Source: JAJVID01 sp963743425
GTDB lineage: Bacteria > Acidobacteriota > Blastocatellia > RBC074
NCBI GenBank assembly: GCA_963743425.1
Contig: CAVUPU010000001.1
Coordinates: 558,001 to 622,000, forward strand
DNA length: 64,000 nt
Reading direction: 5' to 3'
Both the position numbers and the translations under genes were made by a program. This document shows, piece after piece, positions 36,351 through 46,290 of the stretch (position 1 is the stretch's first letter; each line of letters begins with the position of its first letter). The notes below the pieces were generated by a model. That model was not told where the DNA came from. It saw nothing but the letters and a program-made list of their open reading frames with translations, and made no database searches.

Positions 36351-36746
36351 CTAGCGTTTCTTTGCGTGGGATGATTGTGATCTGACGCTCTTTTTGCTTG
36401 TCTTGCGGGAGCTTCTGCTTGCGGAACTCATGAGAGGCCCGGAGGTTTTGCTTGCTTTGCTGCGCGCGCTACTGGCGGTCTTGCGGGCGGTCTTTGTGGC
36501 GCTCTTGACGCCTCGGCTTCGGGATAGCGAACTGCTTTTGCGTGAGCTTTCCGATCTCTTTCTGGCGCCGCTCGATCGAGTCTTGCTCGACGCGGCGCTT
36601 TTTCTGCCGGTTGTCGATCTGATTCTGGCCGACTTGGCGCCGCTCGACACGCTGGCCGTCCTGCCTTCACTCTTGCCTCGTCCGCTCATAGTTTTCATAG
36701 CGGCGCTGTCGCTTCCGGATTCTTTGGCTTCGTAATCATCTGCCAT
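36351..36746 (-). CDS. Ser/Lys/Arg-rich basic low-complexity protein
   Basis: 131 residues. After an acidic start (MADDYEAKESGSD), the rest is almost entirely Ser, Lys, Arg, Ala and Thr (KSASSKTRSSGARKRSESSR and similar). This is like histone-H1-type or other nucleic-acid-binding tails. A GGAG sequence precedes the start at 36746 (AGAAGGAGC). It could compact DNA or bind RNA or a polyanion; no domain allows more. Low complexity also makes non-coding origin possible, but the frame is free of stops and well placed. Confidence 0.6.
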   Translation of the reverse strand: MADDYEAKESGSDSAAMKTMSGRGKSEGRTASVSSGAKSARIRSTTGRKSAASSKTRSSGARKRSESSRKSSSLSRSRGVKSATKTARKTASSARSKASKTSGPLMSSASRSSRKTSKKSVRSQSSHAKKR

Positions 36747-37082
36747 AACGTTGATGCTCCTTCTGAGATATGGATTGTTCGTGACGCGGCGGGAGATCTG
36801 CTAACTAACTCCCCAAGCCACTGATGATCCGTCTGATGAGCGCTCACGATCATCGCCTTCGATTGAGCAAATGATGTGCCTCTAAGCCGGGATTGGCGTG
36901 AGCTGCGGAGCCGGGATCGAATTGCGAAGCGCTCGGCGCCAAAAGCTCATACAGATGTCGTGCACTGTTTCAAGGCGATCAGATTGTATTCCATACAACG
37001 CGAGCGTCATGATGAGTCGCCTCTCGCGCCATCAGGCATAGTGGTTGCCGCCCGATATGTAAGAAGAAATAAGGAGGATTAC

Positions 37083-37553
37083 ATGACTGCTACGGAACTT
37101 TTGAAGAAAGACCATCAGAAAGCGATGAGCCTGATCGGAGAACTGGAGGTCGCTGACAGGCAGGTCGGGACGGTTCAGACTAACACCGACGTCTTCAACC
37201 ATCTCAACGAACTGCTGATGATGCACACCCTCATCGAAGAAGAAGTGTTCTATTCGGCGATGAAGGAGTTCGACGAATCACGCGACCTGGCGCGAAGTCT
37301 TCGCAAGGAGCATAAGGAATTCGAGCGGCTGCTATCGCATCTTTCAACCATGGCCCCGAATGCGGAGGAGTTCCAGAAGACGCTCGCAGACCTGCGCGAA
37401 AGCGTCGAGCGTCACATCGACGAAGAGGAGAACGAACTCTTTCCGCTGGCCGAAGAATTGTGCGGGCCGCAGCGACTGCGGGAGATGGGCCGCCGGATGC
37501 AGGAGATGAAATATGACAGCCGGGCGAAAGTCGCCGCCATCCGGCGCAGATAA
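37083..37553 (+). CDS. hemerythrin-like (HHE) domain protein
   Basis: 156 residues from ATG 37083, eight bases after AAGGAGG. It shows the HHE cation-binding pattern: LLKKDHQKAMSLI, LLMMHTLIEEEVFY, LRKEHKEFERLL, ERHIDEEENELFPL, with His and Glu residues placed for a di-iron four-helix bundle. Such proteins bind oxygen, NO or iron and help with redox stress; the exact role is unknown. It is a single-gene unit, flanked by the basic protein on the opposite strand. Confidence 0.88.
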   Translation: MTATELLKKDHQKAMSLIGELEVADRQVGTVQTNTDVFNHLNELLMMHTLIEEEVFYSAMKEFDESRDLARSLRKEHKEFERLLSHLSTMAPNAEEFQKTLADLRESVERHIDEEENELFPLAEELCGPQRLREMGRRMQEMKYDSRAKVAAIRRR

Positions 37554-37559
37554 AAAAAG

Positions 37560-37616
37560 GGCTGTTCGCTCTGATCACTCTTCTTTGGGAAGAGCGAGCT
37601 TTGCGAACAGCCTCGA
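37560..37616. terminator. terminator-like hairpin after hemerythrin gene
   Basis: GGCTGTTCGC ... GCGAACAGCC with an inner TCGCTCT/AGAGCGA pairing. The A-run TAAAAAAAGG on its left would serve as a U-tract for leftward transcripts; rightward there is no T-run, so activity for the hemerythrin gene is uncertain. Confidence 0.5.
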
Positions 37617-38371
37617 AACCCGGATACGGTGTGAAAACAACTAAAAGTTGCTTCAAAGACGATCCCCTATGCCTCCTACCATATCCGGGGGTTCACCTTG
37701 ATATGCCTTAAGCTGTCACCATTGCTTTTTGCAACTATGGCGCCGCAATTAGGCTCCGGGCGGGCGCCACACGCGGTTTTCTTCTTCGCGCGCGTAATCG
37801 CCATAAACTGAAGTCGATGCGATGCGATGCCATAAACCAATGCAGGGGCAGACCTGCGTGTGGGCCCCGGTGGTTGCATGTAAATCCAATCCGGGACCCC
37901 ACACGCAGGTCTGCCCCTACCGTACACGCAATTGCAAACCGATCTAAGTGTTTCCACAGCCGTTCACCTTGTATGATTAACACATCATCAGTGATCTCAA
38001 CGCGTACAACCTCTTTGGTTAAGCTTTTCCTTTCGACCCATCACTTGATAAAGCTCTCGAAGTAAAAGTTCATAGGTTGTAGGTTTTGGGTTTTAGTCCC
38101 TGCTAACGACTTTGCAAAAGCCCTGGCGTCCGCCGCGCCGCGCCATTGACAAGTCACGCTCTACTGACTTAGCCTGCGACCGCGTTGCGCGTCCGAACCC
38201 ATCGGAAGGCGCGCGATTCTCACATCGTTTCGTTATCGATCCAATAAGCAAACCAAGAAGCGACGACCCGGACCGATCATCGGTTGTGGAAGCTGCGAAG
38301 ACCCACTTTTCTCACCCGCGCAAAAGGGCGGCTTGTCCGCTCGCAAATCTATAAAGACGGAGAAAAATGTT
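37617..38371. other. intergenic with one palindromic element
   Basis: About 750 bases with no supported gene. The main structure is a palindrome at 37842-37920 (GCAGGGGCAGACCTGCGTGT and its complement around a 20-base loop). The rest shows nothing recognisable apart from the presumed promoter of the TPR gene. Confidence 0.5.
37842..37920. repeat. palindrome GGGGCAGACCTGCGTGTGGG
   Basis: Arms of 29-30 bases at 37842-37870 and 37891-37920. Confidence 0.8.
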
Positions 38372-39187
38372 ATGGCGCTAAAAGGCTGGCTGTGTACAGA
38401 CGCAAGATCTTACGTCTCTATCTCGATCTTTCTTTTGATCCCCATTGTCGTCGCGACGTCATTCCCCGCGCTTGCGCAGAAGGGTAAGCAGGACCAGAAT
38501 GCGAACAGGAATCCGGCCGCCGACTATTACAATCGCGGCAACGAGCGGCATAAAGCGGGTGACCTGGACGGAGCGATCGAAGATTACACGTTCGCCCTCA
38601 GCTTCGATTCGAAATTCGCGAGGGCCTGGAATAATCGCGGCGTGATTCATTTTCTGAAAGGCGATCTCGACAAGTCGATCGCCGATTGCGGCAAGGCGTT
38701 GGAACTCAAACCCGATTACGCCGAAGCCTGGAACAATCGCGGGAACGCGCGGCTCGACAAGGGTGATCTCGACGGCGCCGTCGCCGATTTCGACCGGGCG
38801 ATAGCGCTCAACTCCCGCTACGCGCAGGCTTACCACGGCCGCGCCAACGCCCGCCACGCGCAGAAGGACCTCGACGGCGCCATCGCTGATTACACTCGAG
38901 CCATCAAGATCAACGATCGCTTCGCGCTGAGTTGGCACAATCGCGGAACCGCGCGCAAAGATAAAGGCGAATTACGCGAGGCCGTCGCCGACTTCGATCG
39001 GGCGCTCAAGCTCGATCCGAACCGGGCCGCGACCTGGGCCTATCGCGGACTCACACTGCTCATGCAGGGCAAAGACGCCGAGGCCGAGCGCGATTTCGCC
39101 AGATGCCTCGAACTCGATCCCGATCTGAAAGCGTCATTGACATCACGAATCGATGAAGCGAAGCGACAGAGGGCGGCCATTCATTAG
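38372..39187 (+). CDS. secreted TPR-repeat protein
   Basis: 271 residues from ATG 38372, chosen because it leads straight into a signal peptide (SYVSISIFLLIPIVVATSFP). Six 34-residue TPR units follow, e.g. YYNRGNERHKAGDLDGAIED and AWNNRGNARLDKGDLDGAVA. The repeats are highly alike, with N-R-G at the first helix and D-G-A in the second, a Sel1/TPR_16 style common in Acidobacteriota. It is presumably a periplasmic scaffold for protein contacts. It resembles the 43680 gene and may be a paralogue. Confidence 0.85.
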   Translation: MALKGWLCTDARSYVSISIFLLIPIVVATSFPALAQKGKQDQNANRNPAADYYNRGNERHKAGDLDGAIEDYTFALSFDSKFARAWNNRGVIHFLKGDLDKSIADCGKALELKPDYAEAWNNRGNARLDKGDLDGAVADFDRAIALNSRYAQAYHGRANARHAQKDLDGAIADYTRAIKINDRFALSWHNRGTARKDKGELREAVADFDRALKLDPNRAATWAYRGLTLLMQGKDAEAERDFARCLELDPDLKASLTSRIDEAKRQRAAIH

Positions 39188-39771
39188 CTCAATCCGTATT
39201 CTATTCAACATCGACTTTCAAAGATCCTCTCCTGAAATGAGCGAAACGAGAGTTGAAGAATTCATCTTTGTCGTATAATGCTTGAGAGCAAAGGCACTCC
39301 CATTGGGAGAGAACAGTTTCTGCTCTTTGATCGAGCGCACGCTATCGTTTTCGGGTATATCCCGAAAACTGATGGGCCGCCTTCAGCAGTCCCCAAACCG
39401 CTGATAAGTCAACCGGCCTGAAGCAGTCCGTTCTCGTTGCGCTAGCTACGAGCGTTAAGTACGAAACCTGGAATTGCAAACTCCATCTACAACTCGTCAG
39501 TGTTTAGATGGAGTAGTTGACTACGAATAATCGGATGAGAACCCGTTCTCATCCGAAAATTTGTATAAGCGGGCGCTCGATCTCCATCGCCCGCTTCGTC
39601 GCGCGACTGAAGTCAAAGTCGCAGTTTGACAGCAAGATAACCTCGGTCATGAGGGGCCTGCGAATGCTCGTGGCCTGAGCCTTGCCTTATCTGCTGCGCT
39701 CACTCCCGCATAATTTGTTCCCTCCCTACAAACAATCTAAAAAGCCATAGAAAAAGAATGGAGGATTTGAG
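39188..39771. other. intergenic upstream of large TonB receptor
   Basis: 584 bases without a gene. Small hairpins such as CGGATGAGAAC/GTTCTCATCCG (39533-39556) and TTTTCGGGTATA-TCCCGAAAA are present. A regulatory RNA is possible, but nothing matches a class I can name. Confidence 0.4.
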
Positions 39772-42700
39772 ATGTCGTGCCTTGTGCATTTTTTCAAAGA
39801 GCAGAGCAAAGCGCTTCGGACTGCTCTGTTCGTAGTGGCCTTTCTGTCCGGGGTGGCCTTCGGGCAGATCGAGTCGGGCCAGATCAACGGAAGGGTGATC
39901 GACCCGAATGGCGCCAATATTTCGGGAGGGATCGTCCAGGCCAAATCGGTGTTTACCGGCATAGAACGAATGGCGACGACCACCGAGGAAGGCTTTTTTA
40001 TTCTCACGAACCTTCCGCCTGGCGTTTACGAAGTCACTGTTCAGGCCCAGGGGTTTGCGTTAAAGGGGCAGCGAGTGCGCGTCTTCGTCGGATCGGTCGT
40101 CAGAGTCGACATCCAATTGTCGCTCACGCCGGTGCAGGTGGAGGAAGAGGTCCTCGAAGGCAGCGGCGGCGTGGATGTCAACACGCAAACCGGGCAACTC
40201 TCCGACCCGATCTCAAGACGCCAGCTCACCGAACTGCCGGTCATCACGCGCGACCCTTACTCTCTGATCACGCTTTCGGGCAACGTCTCGCCTTTCAGGA
40301 TCACTCCGCTGGGCGGCTTCCCGATTGTCGGCAGCGGCTCCGTGATCATCAATACGGAGCCGGACCAGGACTTTGCGATCGATGGCCAGCCCCCGACGAC
40401 CAACAACGTTCAGGTGGACGGCGGTGAGAACATCATCAATTACTGGTCGACACTCGGACAGCGCATACCGCTCGGAGGCGTACAGGAGATCAACGTCATC
40501 ACTAATGGGTTCCGCCCCGAATACGGGCGGCTCCTCGGCGGCCTGATCAACGTCGCGACCCGCCCCGGCGGCAACAACTGGCGAGGCGAGATCTTCGAGT
40601 TCTATCGCGGCGACGCCCTCAACTCCAACAGCTTCGAGGCCAACGCCCTCGGCATCGGAGACAACCACCTGGTCGGCAACAATTTCGGTTACGCATTCGG
40701 AGGGCCTCTCATCGATGACCGGCTCTTCTTCTTCAACAGCACCGAAGTCATTAAGGTGCGCAGCCGCGAAAACCGCGTCGCGCTGGTTCCGGCGGCTGCT
40801 TTCCTTGATCCGACTGTAATTAGCCCAAACACGACTAATTTCTTCGCGGCATTCCCGTCCCTGACGCCGACCAGGATCAACCCCGACCCCTTGACGGCCA
40901 GCGAAGTTCTGACTCTGATCGGCCCGACCGCGCCGGGGAGCCCGTTTGCGGCGTTGGCGGCGACGACTCCGGATCTGCCGGTCTTCAACCAGATCTTCTT
41001 CGACGTTCCGACCGCCATCGGCGGGGGACTGCCGCAGGACACCGTGTTGACTGTCGCAAGGATGGATTACACCCGCTCCGACCGCTCCCTGATTTATGGG
41101 CGGTACGCGTTTGTGGATCGCGACATATACAGGGGCGCGCTCTCTTTCAGCCCGTTCGCCGGGTTCAACACCGGCGTCGGTGAAAGGGACCATATGGCAG
41201 TGATCAACTGGCTGCAGACGCTCTCCGGCCCGGATTGCTGCTCCGGCCCGGGCGCCTCGGCCTGGTTGATGAACCTCAAGGCCAGTTACAACCGGGTCAA
41301 CCTGACCCGCGATCTTGATCGTTTCGTTAATCCTGCATTTGGCTCATTCGCTCTGACGCCGCGACTGGCCGCGACCGGATTCGCGGGCGCAAACCTCGGC
41401 GGATTTCCGCTGGCGTTCCCGGGCGATTTCCCGTTCGACCCGACTGTGAATTCGCTCTTCACCGGGCCGCTCAACCTCTTCCAGGCTTCGGCCGATTTCG
41501 CCGGAGTCTGGGCAGGTCATAACGTCCAGTTCGGAGGGAGCTACTATTACTTCCAGGACAACCGAAACATCTTCTCGTTCCAGAACGGGCTATTCACGCT
41601 CGGCTCGAACGTGCCGACGGCGCTTGATGCCCTGGTTACAGGCGTGGCCAATTCGTTCTCGACGGCTATCAATCCCACGGTCGGAATCGACCCCACCACC
41701 ATCCCCCCTACCATCCTGGCTACGCCAGTCCAGCCTGACTTCAACCGGAGCATAAGCGCGCACGACTTCTCGTTGTATGGCAGCTTCAACTGGCGCATCA
41801 CTCCGAACATCAACCTGCTCCTGGGGCTGCGCTACGATTTCTTCGACAGGCCGCGCTCACGCAACGATCAGATCTTCTTCAACTTCTTCCCCGGCTCGGG
41901 AACCGACGTCGGCACGCGTATAGCGAACGGCGTGTTGGCCCCGACGGGCTTAGTTGATATAGATGGAGACGGCGACATTGACGACACGTTCTTCCACAAG
42001 GACACCAACAATATAGCGCCGCGCATCGGCTTCGCCTGGGACATCACCGGCGGCGCCGGCGGCGGTTGTTGCCCGGGTATCAACCGAAGCACGACTCTGC
42101 GCGCCAGTTTCGGCATCACCTATGAACGCCTTTTCTATGCCACCGCGCCGTTCTTCCAGACCAGGTTCGATTTCGCCATTCCCTCGGTGACGGTTCCGAG
42201 CGACATTGACATCGGGGCGATTCCGCTGATCCAGCCGGGCGCGACGGTTCCGAGCAATTTCGGCCCGCTCGTTCCGGGAACAGCGTTGCCGGGCCTTTTG
42301 ACGCGAGGCATTGAGAGGGACCTCGATGCCCCGAGGCTCACTTTCTGGACTGTGGCGCTCGACCGCGAAATCTCCCGGAACACGGTCGTGTCCTTACAGT
42401 ATGCGGGCGCGCATGGGCACGATCTCTTCACGCTCACCAATATCAACCGGCCAGGTTCGTCATTGTTCTTCCTGGGCGTCGGCGGCGCGACGGATCGTGT
42501 CAATACGGCGATTAGTCCCGCCGTTTCCACGACGCTCGATCCCATCTTTTTCTTGAGGAATGAGGGCAGGTCCAATTTCAACGCGTTCATCGCCGATCTG
42601 TCCAACAGCACGTGGCGAACCAACGGATTGACGTTCACGGCGCGCTACAGGTTCGCGAAGGCGCTCGATAACGTAAGCTCGTTCTTCGGTAACAACTTCG

Positions 42701-43371
42701 GCGTCTTCGGCGGCAGCTTCACGCCGGATTTGCTCTCGCCGCTCGACCCTGACTTCGATTACGGTCTGTCCGATTTCGACGTAAGGCACCGCTTCATCAG
42801 CAGCGTCATTTGGGAACTCCCGTATAAAGATAGTTGTTGCGGCGGCTCCGACTGGCGCAAGCGGCTTGTCAGCGGCTGGGCGGTGACTGGAATCTTCAAT
42901 TTCCAGACAGGCTTCCCCTTCAACGTCTTTGATTGCGCCGGCGCGCTGACGCCCGAAACGCCTTGCCCGCGCGCTCTCGCCGCTCCGGGAGTTGACCTGG
43001 GCGACATCCGTAGCGGTCAAGGCTCCACTGTGCCGGACCCGGTTATTCCCAACAGGTTTAATTTCATCGACGCAGCGAACTTCGCTCTGATTACCCCCCC
43101 CGGTACCACGGCCTTCCCACTGTTCCCGACCAATACGATCGGGCGCAATTTCTTCCGCGGACCGAATTTCTGGAATATAGATCTCGGCCTTTACAAACGC
43201 TTCCGCATCTCCGAGGATGCCAGCTTTCAACTCCGCGGAGAATTTTACAATGTCTTCAATCACGCCAACCTGTTCGTGCCTCTCGGTGTGGACATTGGCT
43301 CGACCAATTTCATCCCGGCCTTCAAGAGAGGAAGACGCGTTATTCAGTTAGGAGCCAAGTTCATCTTCTGA
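39772..43371 (+). CDS. large TonB-dependent receptor, Oar-like
   Basis: 1199 residues with ATG 39772 behind GGAGG. A signal peptide (LFVVAFLSGVAFGQ) precedes a carboxypeptidase-regulatory-like domain (SGQINGRVIDPNGANISGGI...LPPGVYEVTVQAQGF). The plug region FAIDGQPPTTNNVQVDGGEN and the very long barrel follow the Oar-type receptors abundant in Acidobacteriota. The chain ends RRVIQLGAKFIF, an outer-membrane terminal signature. Paired Cys (DCCSG, GGCCPG, SCCGG) suggest surface-loop disulfides. The ligand is unknown; large glycans or peptides are typical guesses. It is monocistronic, with a terminator at 43423. Confidence 0.9.
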   Translation: MSCLVHFFKEQSKALRTALFVVAFLSGVAFGQIESGQINGRVIDPNGANISGGIVQAKSVFTGIERMATTTEEGFFILTNLPPGVYEVTVQAQGFALKGQRVRVFVGSVVRVDIQLSLTPVQVEEEVLEGSGGVDVNTQTGQLSDPISRRQLTELPVITRDPYSLITLSGNVSPFRITPLGGFPIVGSGSVIINTEPDQDFAIDGQPPTTNNVQVDGGENIINYWSTLGQRIPLGGVQEINVITNGFRPEYGRLLGGLINVATRPGGNNWRGEIFEFYRGDALNSNSFEANALGIGDNHLVGNNFGYAFGGPLIDDRLFFFNSTEVIKVRSRENRVALVPAAAFLDPTVISPNTTNFFAAFPSLTPTRINPDPLTASEVLTLIGPTAPGSPFAALAATTPDLPVFNQIFFDVPTAIGGGLPQDTVLTVARMDYTRSDRSLIYGRYAFVDRDIYRGALSFSPFAGFNTGVGERDHMAVINWLQTLSGPDCCSGPGASAWLMNLKASYNRVNLTRDLDRFVNPAFGSFALTPRLAATGFAGANLGGFPLAFPGDFPFDPTVNSLFTGPLNLFQASADFAGVWAGHNVQFGGSYYYFQDNRNIFSFQNGLFTLGSNVPTALDALVTGVANSFSTAINPTVGIDPTTIPPTILATPVQPDFNRSISAHDFSLYGSFNWRITPNINLLLGLRYDFFDRPRSRNDQIFFNFFPGSGTDVGTRIANGVLAPTGLVDIDGDGDIDDTFFHKDTNNIAPRIGFAWDITGGAGGGCCPGINRSTTLRASFGITYERLFYATAPFFQTRFDFAIPSVTVPSDIDIGAIPLIQPGATVPSNFGPLVPGTALPGLLTRGIERDLDAPRLTFWTVALDREISRNTVVSLQYAGAHGHDLFTLTNINRPGSSLFFLGVGGATDRVNTAISPAVSTTLDPIFFLRNEGRSNFNAFIADLSNSTWRTNGLTFTARYRFAKALDNVSSFFGNNFGVFGGSFTPDLLSPLDPDFDYGLSDFDVRHRFISSVIWELPYKDSCCGGSDWRKRLVSGWAVTGIFNFQTGFPFNVFDCAGALTPETPCPRALAAPGVDLGDIRSGQGSTVPDPVIPNRFNFIDAANFALITPPGTTAFPLFPTNTIGRNFFRGPNFWNIDLGLYKRFRISEDASFQLRGEFYNVFNHANLFVPLGVDIGSTNFIPAFKRGRRVIQLGAKFIF

Positions 43372-43422
43372 TCTCTTAGTTCGTCACAACTCTGCGCGCG
43401 TAAGCGCGCGGTCAGAATTGAT

Positions 43423-43457
43423 GGGGGAGAGTCCTGCGGGACTTCTCCCCCTTTTTT
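43423..43457 (+). terminator. intrinsic terminator after TonB receptor
   Basis: GGGGGAGA...TCTCCCCC stem directly followed by TTTTTT, 50 bases after the stop codon. Confidence 0.9.
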
Positions 43458-43679
43458 GCGTCCACTGCTGCAATGTGAGCACGGCGCTTGCTACGGCTTA
43501 ACCATGCGGGATTATTCAATGGTTCCGCCACGTTCGGATGTGGCGTGAGACCCTTTAGGAATGAAGGGGTTGCGACGGGCGCGCCGAAGCGCCGAAGAGA
43601 CGCAAGATTTTGCGTCTGTACTTGCGCCGCAGCATTGGCGCGCTCAATCGCGGTGTCACCGGGAAAGGAGAGAGTGAAA

Positions 43680-45092
43680 ATGGGAAACATATTTTCAAAG
43701 GCGTTTCAGAGGCCCTGTTCTCTGATGATGGCGCTGCTGCTGGTTTTGGTCTCGACGTTGGCCGGAGCGCAGTCGCTGCTGCGCGTTTCGGACGATTCGT
43801 ACAAACGCGGTCTGGATCGTTTCAAGAAGGGCGACCTGACCGGCGCGATCGAGGAATTCGACCAGGCGCTCGACGCTTATCTGAGCAATCGGGCGGCGTA
43901 CGGCGTGGAGAACAGCAGCCGGCGCGCGAGCGAGGAGCTTGAAGGCGTCGCTGTGGATTACGGCGACTTGGTCATTCACATTCCCCGCGCGGCCGCCATC
44001 TACCAGAACCGCGGCCTGGCGCGGCTCCGACTCGGAGAGACTGACTCGGCGATACAGGATTTCAACGAGTCGATCAAACTGGCGCCTCGCAACGCGGGCG
44101 TCTATCTCTATCGCGGCATCGCGATTCAAACCAAAGGCGACCTGGAATCGGCGATCGCCGATTACAACCGCGCCCTCGGGCTGTATCCGCGCTACGCCGA
44201 AGCCTGGTACAACCGCGGCGTGGCCAAACGCGACAAAGGAGCTTCAGACGAGGCTCTGGCGGATTTCAACCAGGCGTTGGCGATCAATCCGAAAATGAGC
44301 GACGCGCTGGTCAACCGCGCGGCGGTCTATTACGACAAAGGCGATCTGAAAGGCGCGCTGGACGATTGCAATCAGGCGATCAAGATCGATCCGCGCCATC
44401 ACATGGCGTGGAATAACCGCGCCCTGATACGTTATCGCCAGGGAGATTTCAAAGGGGCTTTGTCTGACGTTGACCGCGCCATCGAGGTCGGGCCGCAGGA
44501 AGCGACGCCTTACGTCAATCGAAGCTCTCTACGGCTGGAGAAGGACGATTTCGACGGGGCGCTGGCCGACGCCGAGAAGGCTCTCTCGATCAACCCCAAT
44601 CTGCCCACGGCGTGGGGTAATCGCGGACTGGCGCGGGGAGGCAAAAAAGATTTCGAGGGCGCGATGGCCGATTTCAACCGCGCTCTAGAGCTTGATCCGC
44701 GCTCCGCGGCGACCTATTTCAATCGCGGGAACGCCTGGTTCGCCAAAGGCGACGCCGATAAGGCTCTGGCCGATTTCGAGCAGGCGATCAGGATCAATCC
44801 CAACGTCGCCGCCGTCTGGAACAATGCCGGCAACGCGCGGTTTATCAAAGCCGATATCGAAGGCGCGGTCGCCAATTACAACCGCGCCATCGAATTGGAC
44901 CCGCGCTACGCTCTGGCCTACGCCAATCGCGGCATGGCCAGATTGCTGCAATGGCGTGACGCCGAAGCCGAGCGCGATTTCGAGCAGTACCGGTCGTTGA
45001 GCCCCAACCCCGAGCCGAGCTTTGAGAAGCGGATTGAAGAAGCGAAGCGGCTGCGATCCGAATTGGATCAACCGAAGGTGAAGAAGATCTGA
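43680..45092 (+). CDS. secreted TPR-repeat protein, about 11 units
   Basis: 470 residues from ATG 43680, behind GGAAAGGAGAG. The signal peptide is SLMMALLLVLVSTLAGAQ. About eleven 34-residue TPRs follow, with the same consensus as the 38372 protein (AWYNRGVAKRDKGASDEALA, AWNNRALIRYRQGDFKGALS), ending in a basic KRLRSELDQPKVKK tail. An unusual insert between repeats 1 and 2 (NRAAYGVENSSRRASEELEG) breaks the regular spacing. Upstream open frame from 43488 has no signal and is not part of the protein. Probable periplasmic scaffold. Confidence 0.87.
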   Translation: MGNIFSKAFQRPCSLMMALLLVLVSTLAGAQSLLRVSDDSYKRGLDRFKKGDLTGAIEEFDQALDAYLSNRAAYGVENSSRRASEELEGVAVDYGDLVIHIPRAAAIYQNRGLARLRLGETDSAIQDFNESIKLAPRNAGVYLYRGIAIQTKGDLESAIADYNRALGLYPRYAEAWYNRGVAKRDKGASDEALADFNQALAINPKMSDALVNRAAVYYDKGDLKGALDDCNQAIKIDPRHHMAWNNRALIRYRQGDFKGALSDVDRAIEVGPQEATPYVNRSSLRLEKDDFDGALADAEKALSINPNLPTAWGNRGLARGGKKDFEGAMADFNRALELDPRSAATYFNRGNAWFAKGDADKALADFEQAIRINPNVAAVWNNAGNARFIKADIEGAVANYNRAIELDPRYALAYANRGMARLLQWRDAEAERDFEQYRSLSPNPEPSFEKRIEEAKRLRSELDQPKVKKI

Positions 45093-45094
45093 AG

Positions 45095-45194
45095 CATTTT
45101 CCATTTTCCATATTACATTTGTCATTTGCTATTGCCAGAACCGTACAGGACCCGCAATGGCAAATGACAAATCTAAAATGGAAAATGGAAAATG
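45095..45194. repeat. CATTTTC-heptamer inverted repeat, copy 4
   Basis: A 100-base palindrome whose right arm ends ...GGAAAATG, the last three bases being the ATG of the methyltransferase gene. Arms show CATTTTC CATTTTC CATATTA CATTTGT CATTTGC and complement. Confidence 0.85.
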
Positions 45195-45842
45195 AAGATG
45201 ATGGCTAAGCCTGATATTCACGACCTCGTGCGGGCGATCCGGGCGCAGGGAGTGATTGACCCGCGCGTGCTCGACGCCTTCCGCGTCGTGCGGCGAGCCG
45301 GCTTCGTTCCGCCCGATCTAGTCGACTTCGCGTACGAAGATCGTCCCCTTCCTATTGCGCGCTTCCAGGTTACAACCCAGCCATCGCTGATCGCCCAGAT
45401 GGTGGAGGCGCTGGAGCTTCATCCGGCGGACCGCGCGCTGGAGATCGGCGCCGGACTTGGTTTCCAGGCTGCGATTCTTTCACGGCTCTGCGATCAGGTT
45501 GTGACGGTCGAGCGATTCCCCGATCTGGCGGACGCCGCCCGTGAGAACCTCCGCAGGGCCGGGATCGCGAACGTGCTTGTGCTCCTCGGTGACGGCACGC
45601 TTGGAGCGCCGGAGCGCGCTCCTTTCCAGGCGATCATCGGGGCCGCCGCGGCCCCGGGGGTTCCTCCTCCTCTCGCGGAGCAACTCGACGAAGGAGGCCG
45701 GCTGGTTTTGCCGATCGGCCCCGGCGGCGGCGAGGAAGTGACGCTATTCCGCAAGGAAGAGGGCCGGCTCGTGCGGCTGGCGATTGTCATCCCCGCGTTC
45801 TTCGTCAGGATGGTCGGCAGCTACGGGCATCCAGGCGATTGA
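45192..45842 (+). CDS. protein-L-isoaspartate O-methyltransferase-like
   Basis: 216 residues. It shows the PCMT pattern: FVPPDLVDFAYEDRPLPI, QPSLIAQMVEAL, the SAM-binding ALEIGAGLGFQAAIL, VVTVERFPDLADAARENL and GGRLVLPIG. It would methylate isoaspartyl residues for protein repair. In canonical Pcm the SAM motif is LEIGTGSGYQ/TA; here it is GAGLGFQAA, and the PxAYxD segment is FAYEDRPLPI, so it is a divergent member. The ATG at 45192 lies within the repeat; Met at 45198 or 45201 are alternative starts. Its 3' end overlaps the convergent receiver gene by 38 bases. Confidence 0.8.
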   Translation: MKMMAKPDIHDLVRAIRAQGVIDPRVLDAFRVVRRAGFVPPDLVDFAYEDRPLPIARFQVTTQPSLIAQMVEALELHPADRALEIGAGLGFQAAILSRLCDQVVTVERFPDLADAARENLRRAGIANVLVLLGDGTLGAPERAPFQAIIGAAAAPGVPPPLAEQLDEGGRLVLPIGPGGGEEVTLFRKEEGRLVRLAIVIPAFFVRMVGSYGHPGD

Positions 45843-46290
45843 TAATGCTTTCCACGACCGTCAGCAGTTCAACAGGCTCGAAGGGTTTGGTGATGTGAAT
45901 CTGGAATCCGGCGACCAGAGCGCGGATGCGGTCTTCGGCGAGAGCGCAGGCCGTGATCGCTATGGCCGGTATGTTACCGCCGCGATCCGGATCCATCTTC
46001 CGCACTCTGCGCATCAACGCGTAGCCGTCAACACCCGGCATCTGGATGTCTGAAACCAATATATTGGGAGGCCATTCCTCGTATCGCTCGAAGATGTTCA
46101 GCGCCTCGGTTGCGGAGATCACAACCTTCACGTCGGCGCCCCACTGGCTCAATATATAGCCTGTAAGAGTGGCGCAATCTGGTTCGTCATCAACGACCAG
46201 TATTCGCATCCCTGCCGGCCCTTGAGAGCCAGGACCAGGCTCATAATTTAAAATCGTTTTCGTCAGAATGTTTTTTGATGAAGAATACAT
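45805..46290 (-). CDS. single-domain response regulator (CheY-like receiver)
   Basis: 161 residues if ATG 46290 is used; ATG 46209 (MRILVVDDEPD) would give a 134-residue stand-alone receiver and may be the real start. Acidic pocket DDE, phospho-acceptor Asp in ILVSDIQMPGVDG, switch Thr in IAITACA and conserved Lys in HITKPFEP are all present. No output domain and no sensor kinase nearby. The gene overlaps the end of the methyltransferase gene on the other strand. Confidence 0.88.
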   Translation of the reverse strand: MYSSSKNILTKTILNYEPGPGSQGPAGMRILVVDDEPDCATLTGYILSQWGADVKVVISATEALNIFERYEEWPPNILVSDIQMPGVDGYALMRRVRKMDPDRGGNIPAIAITACALAEDRIRALVAGFQIHITKPFEPVELLTVVESIINRLDARSCRPS

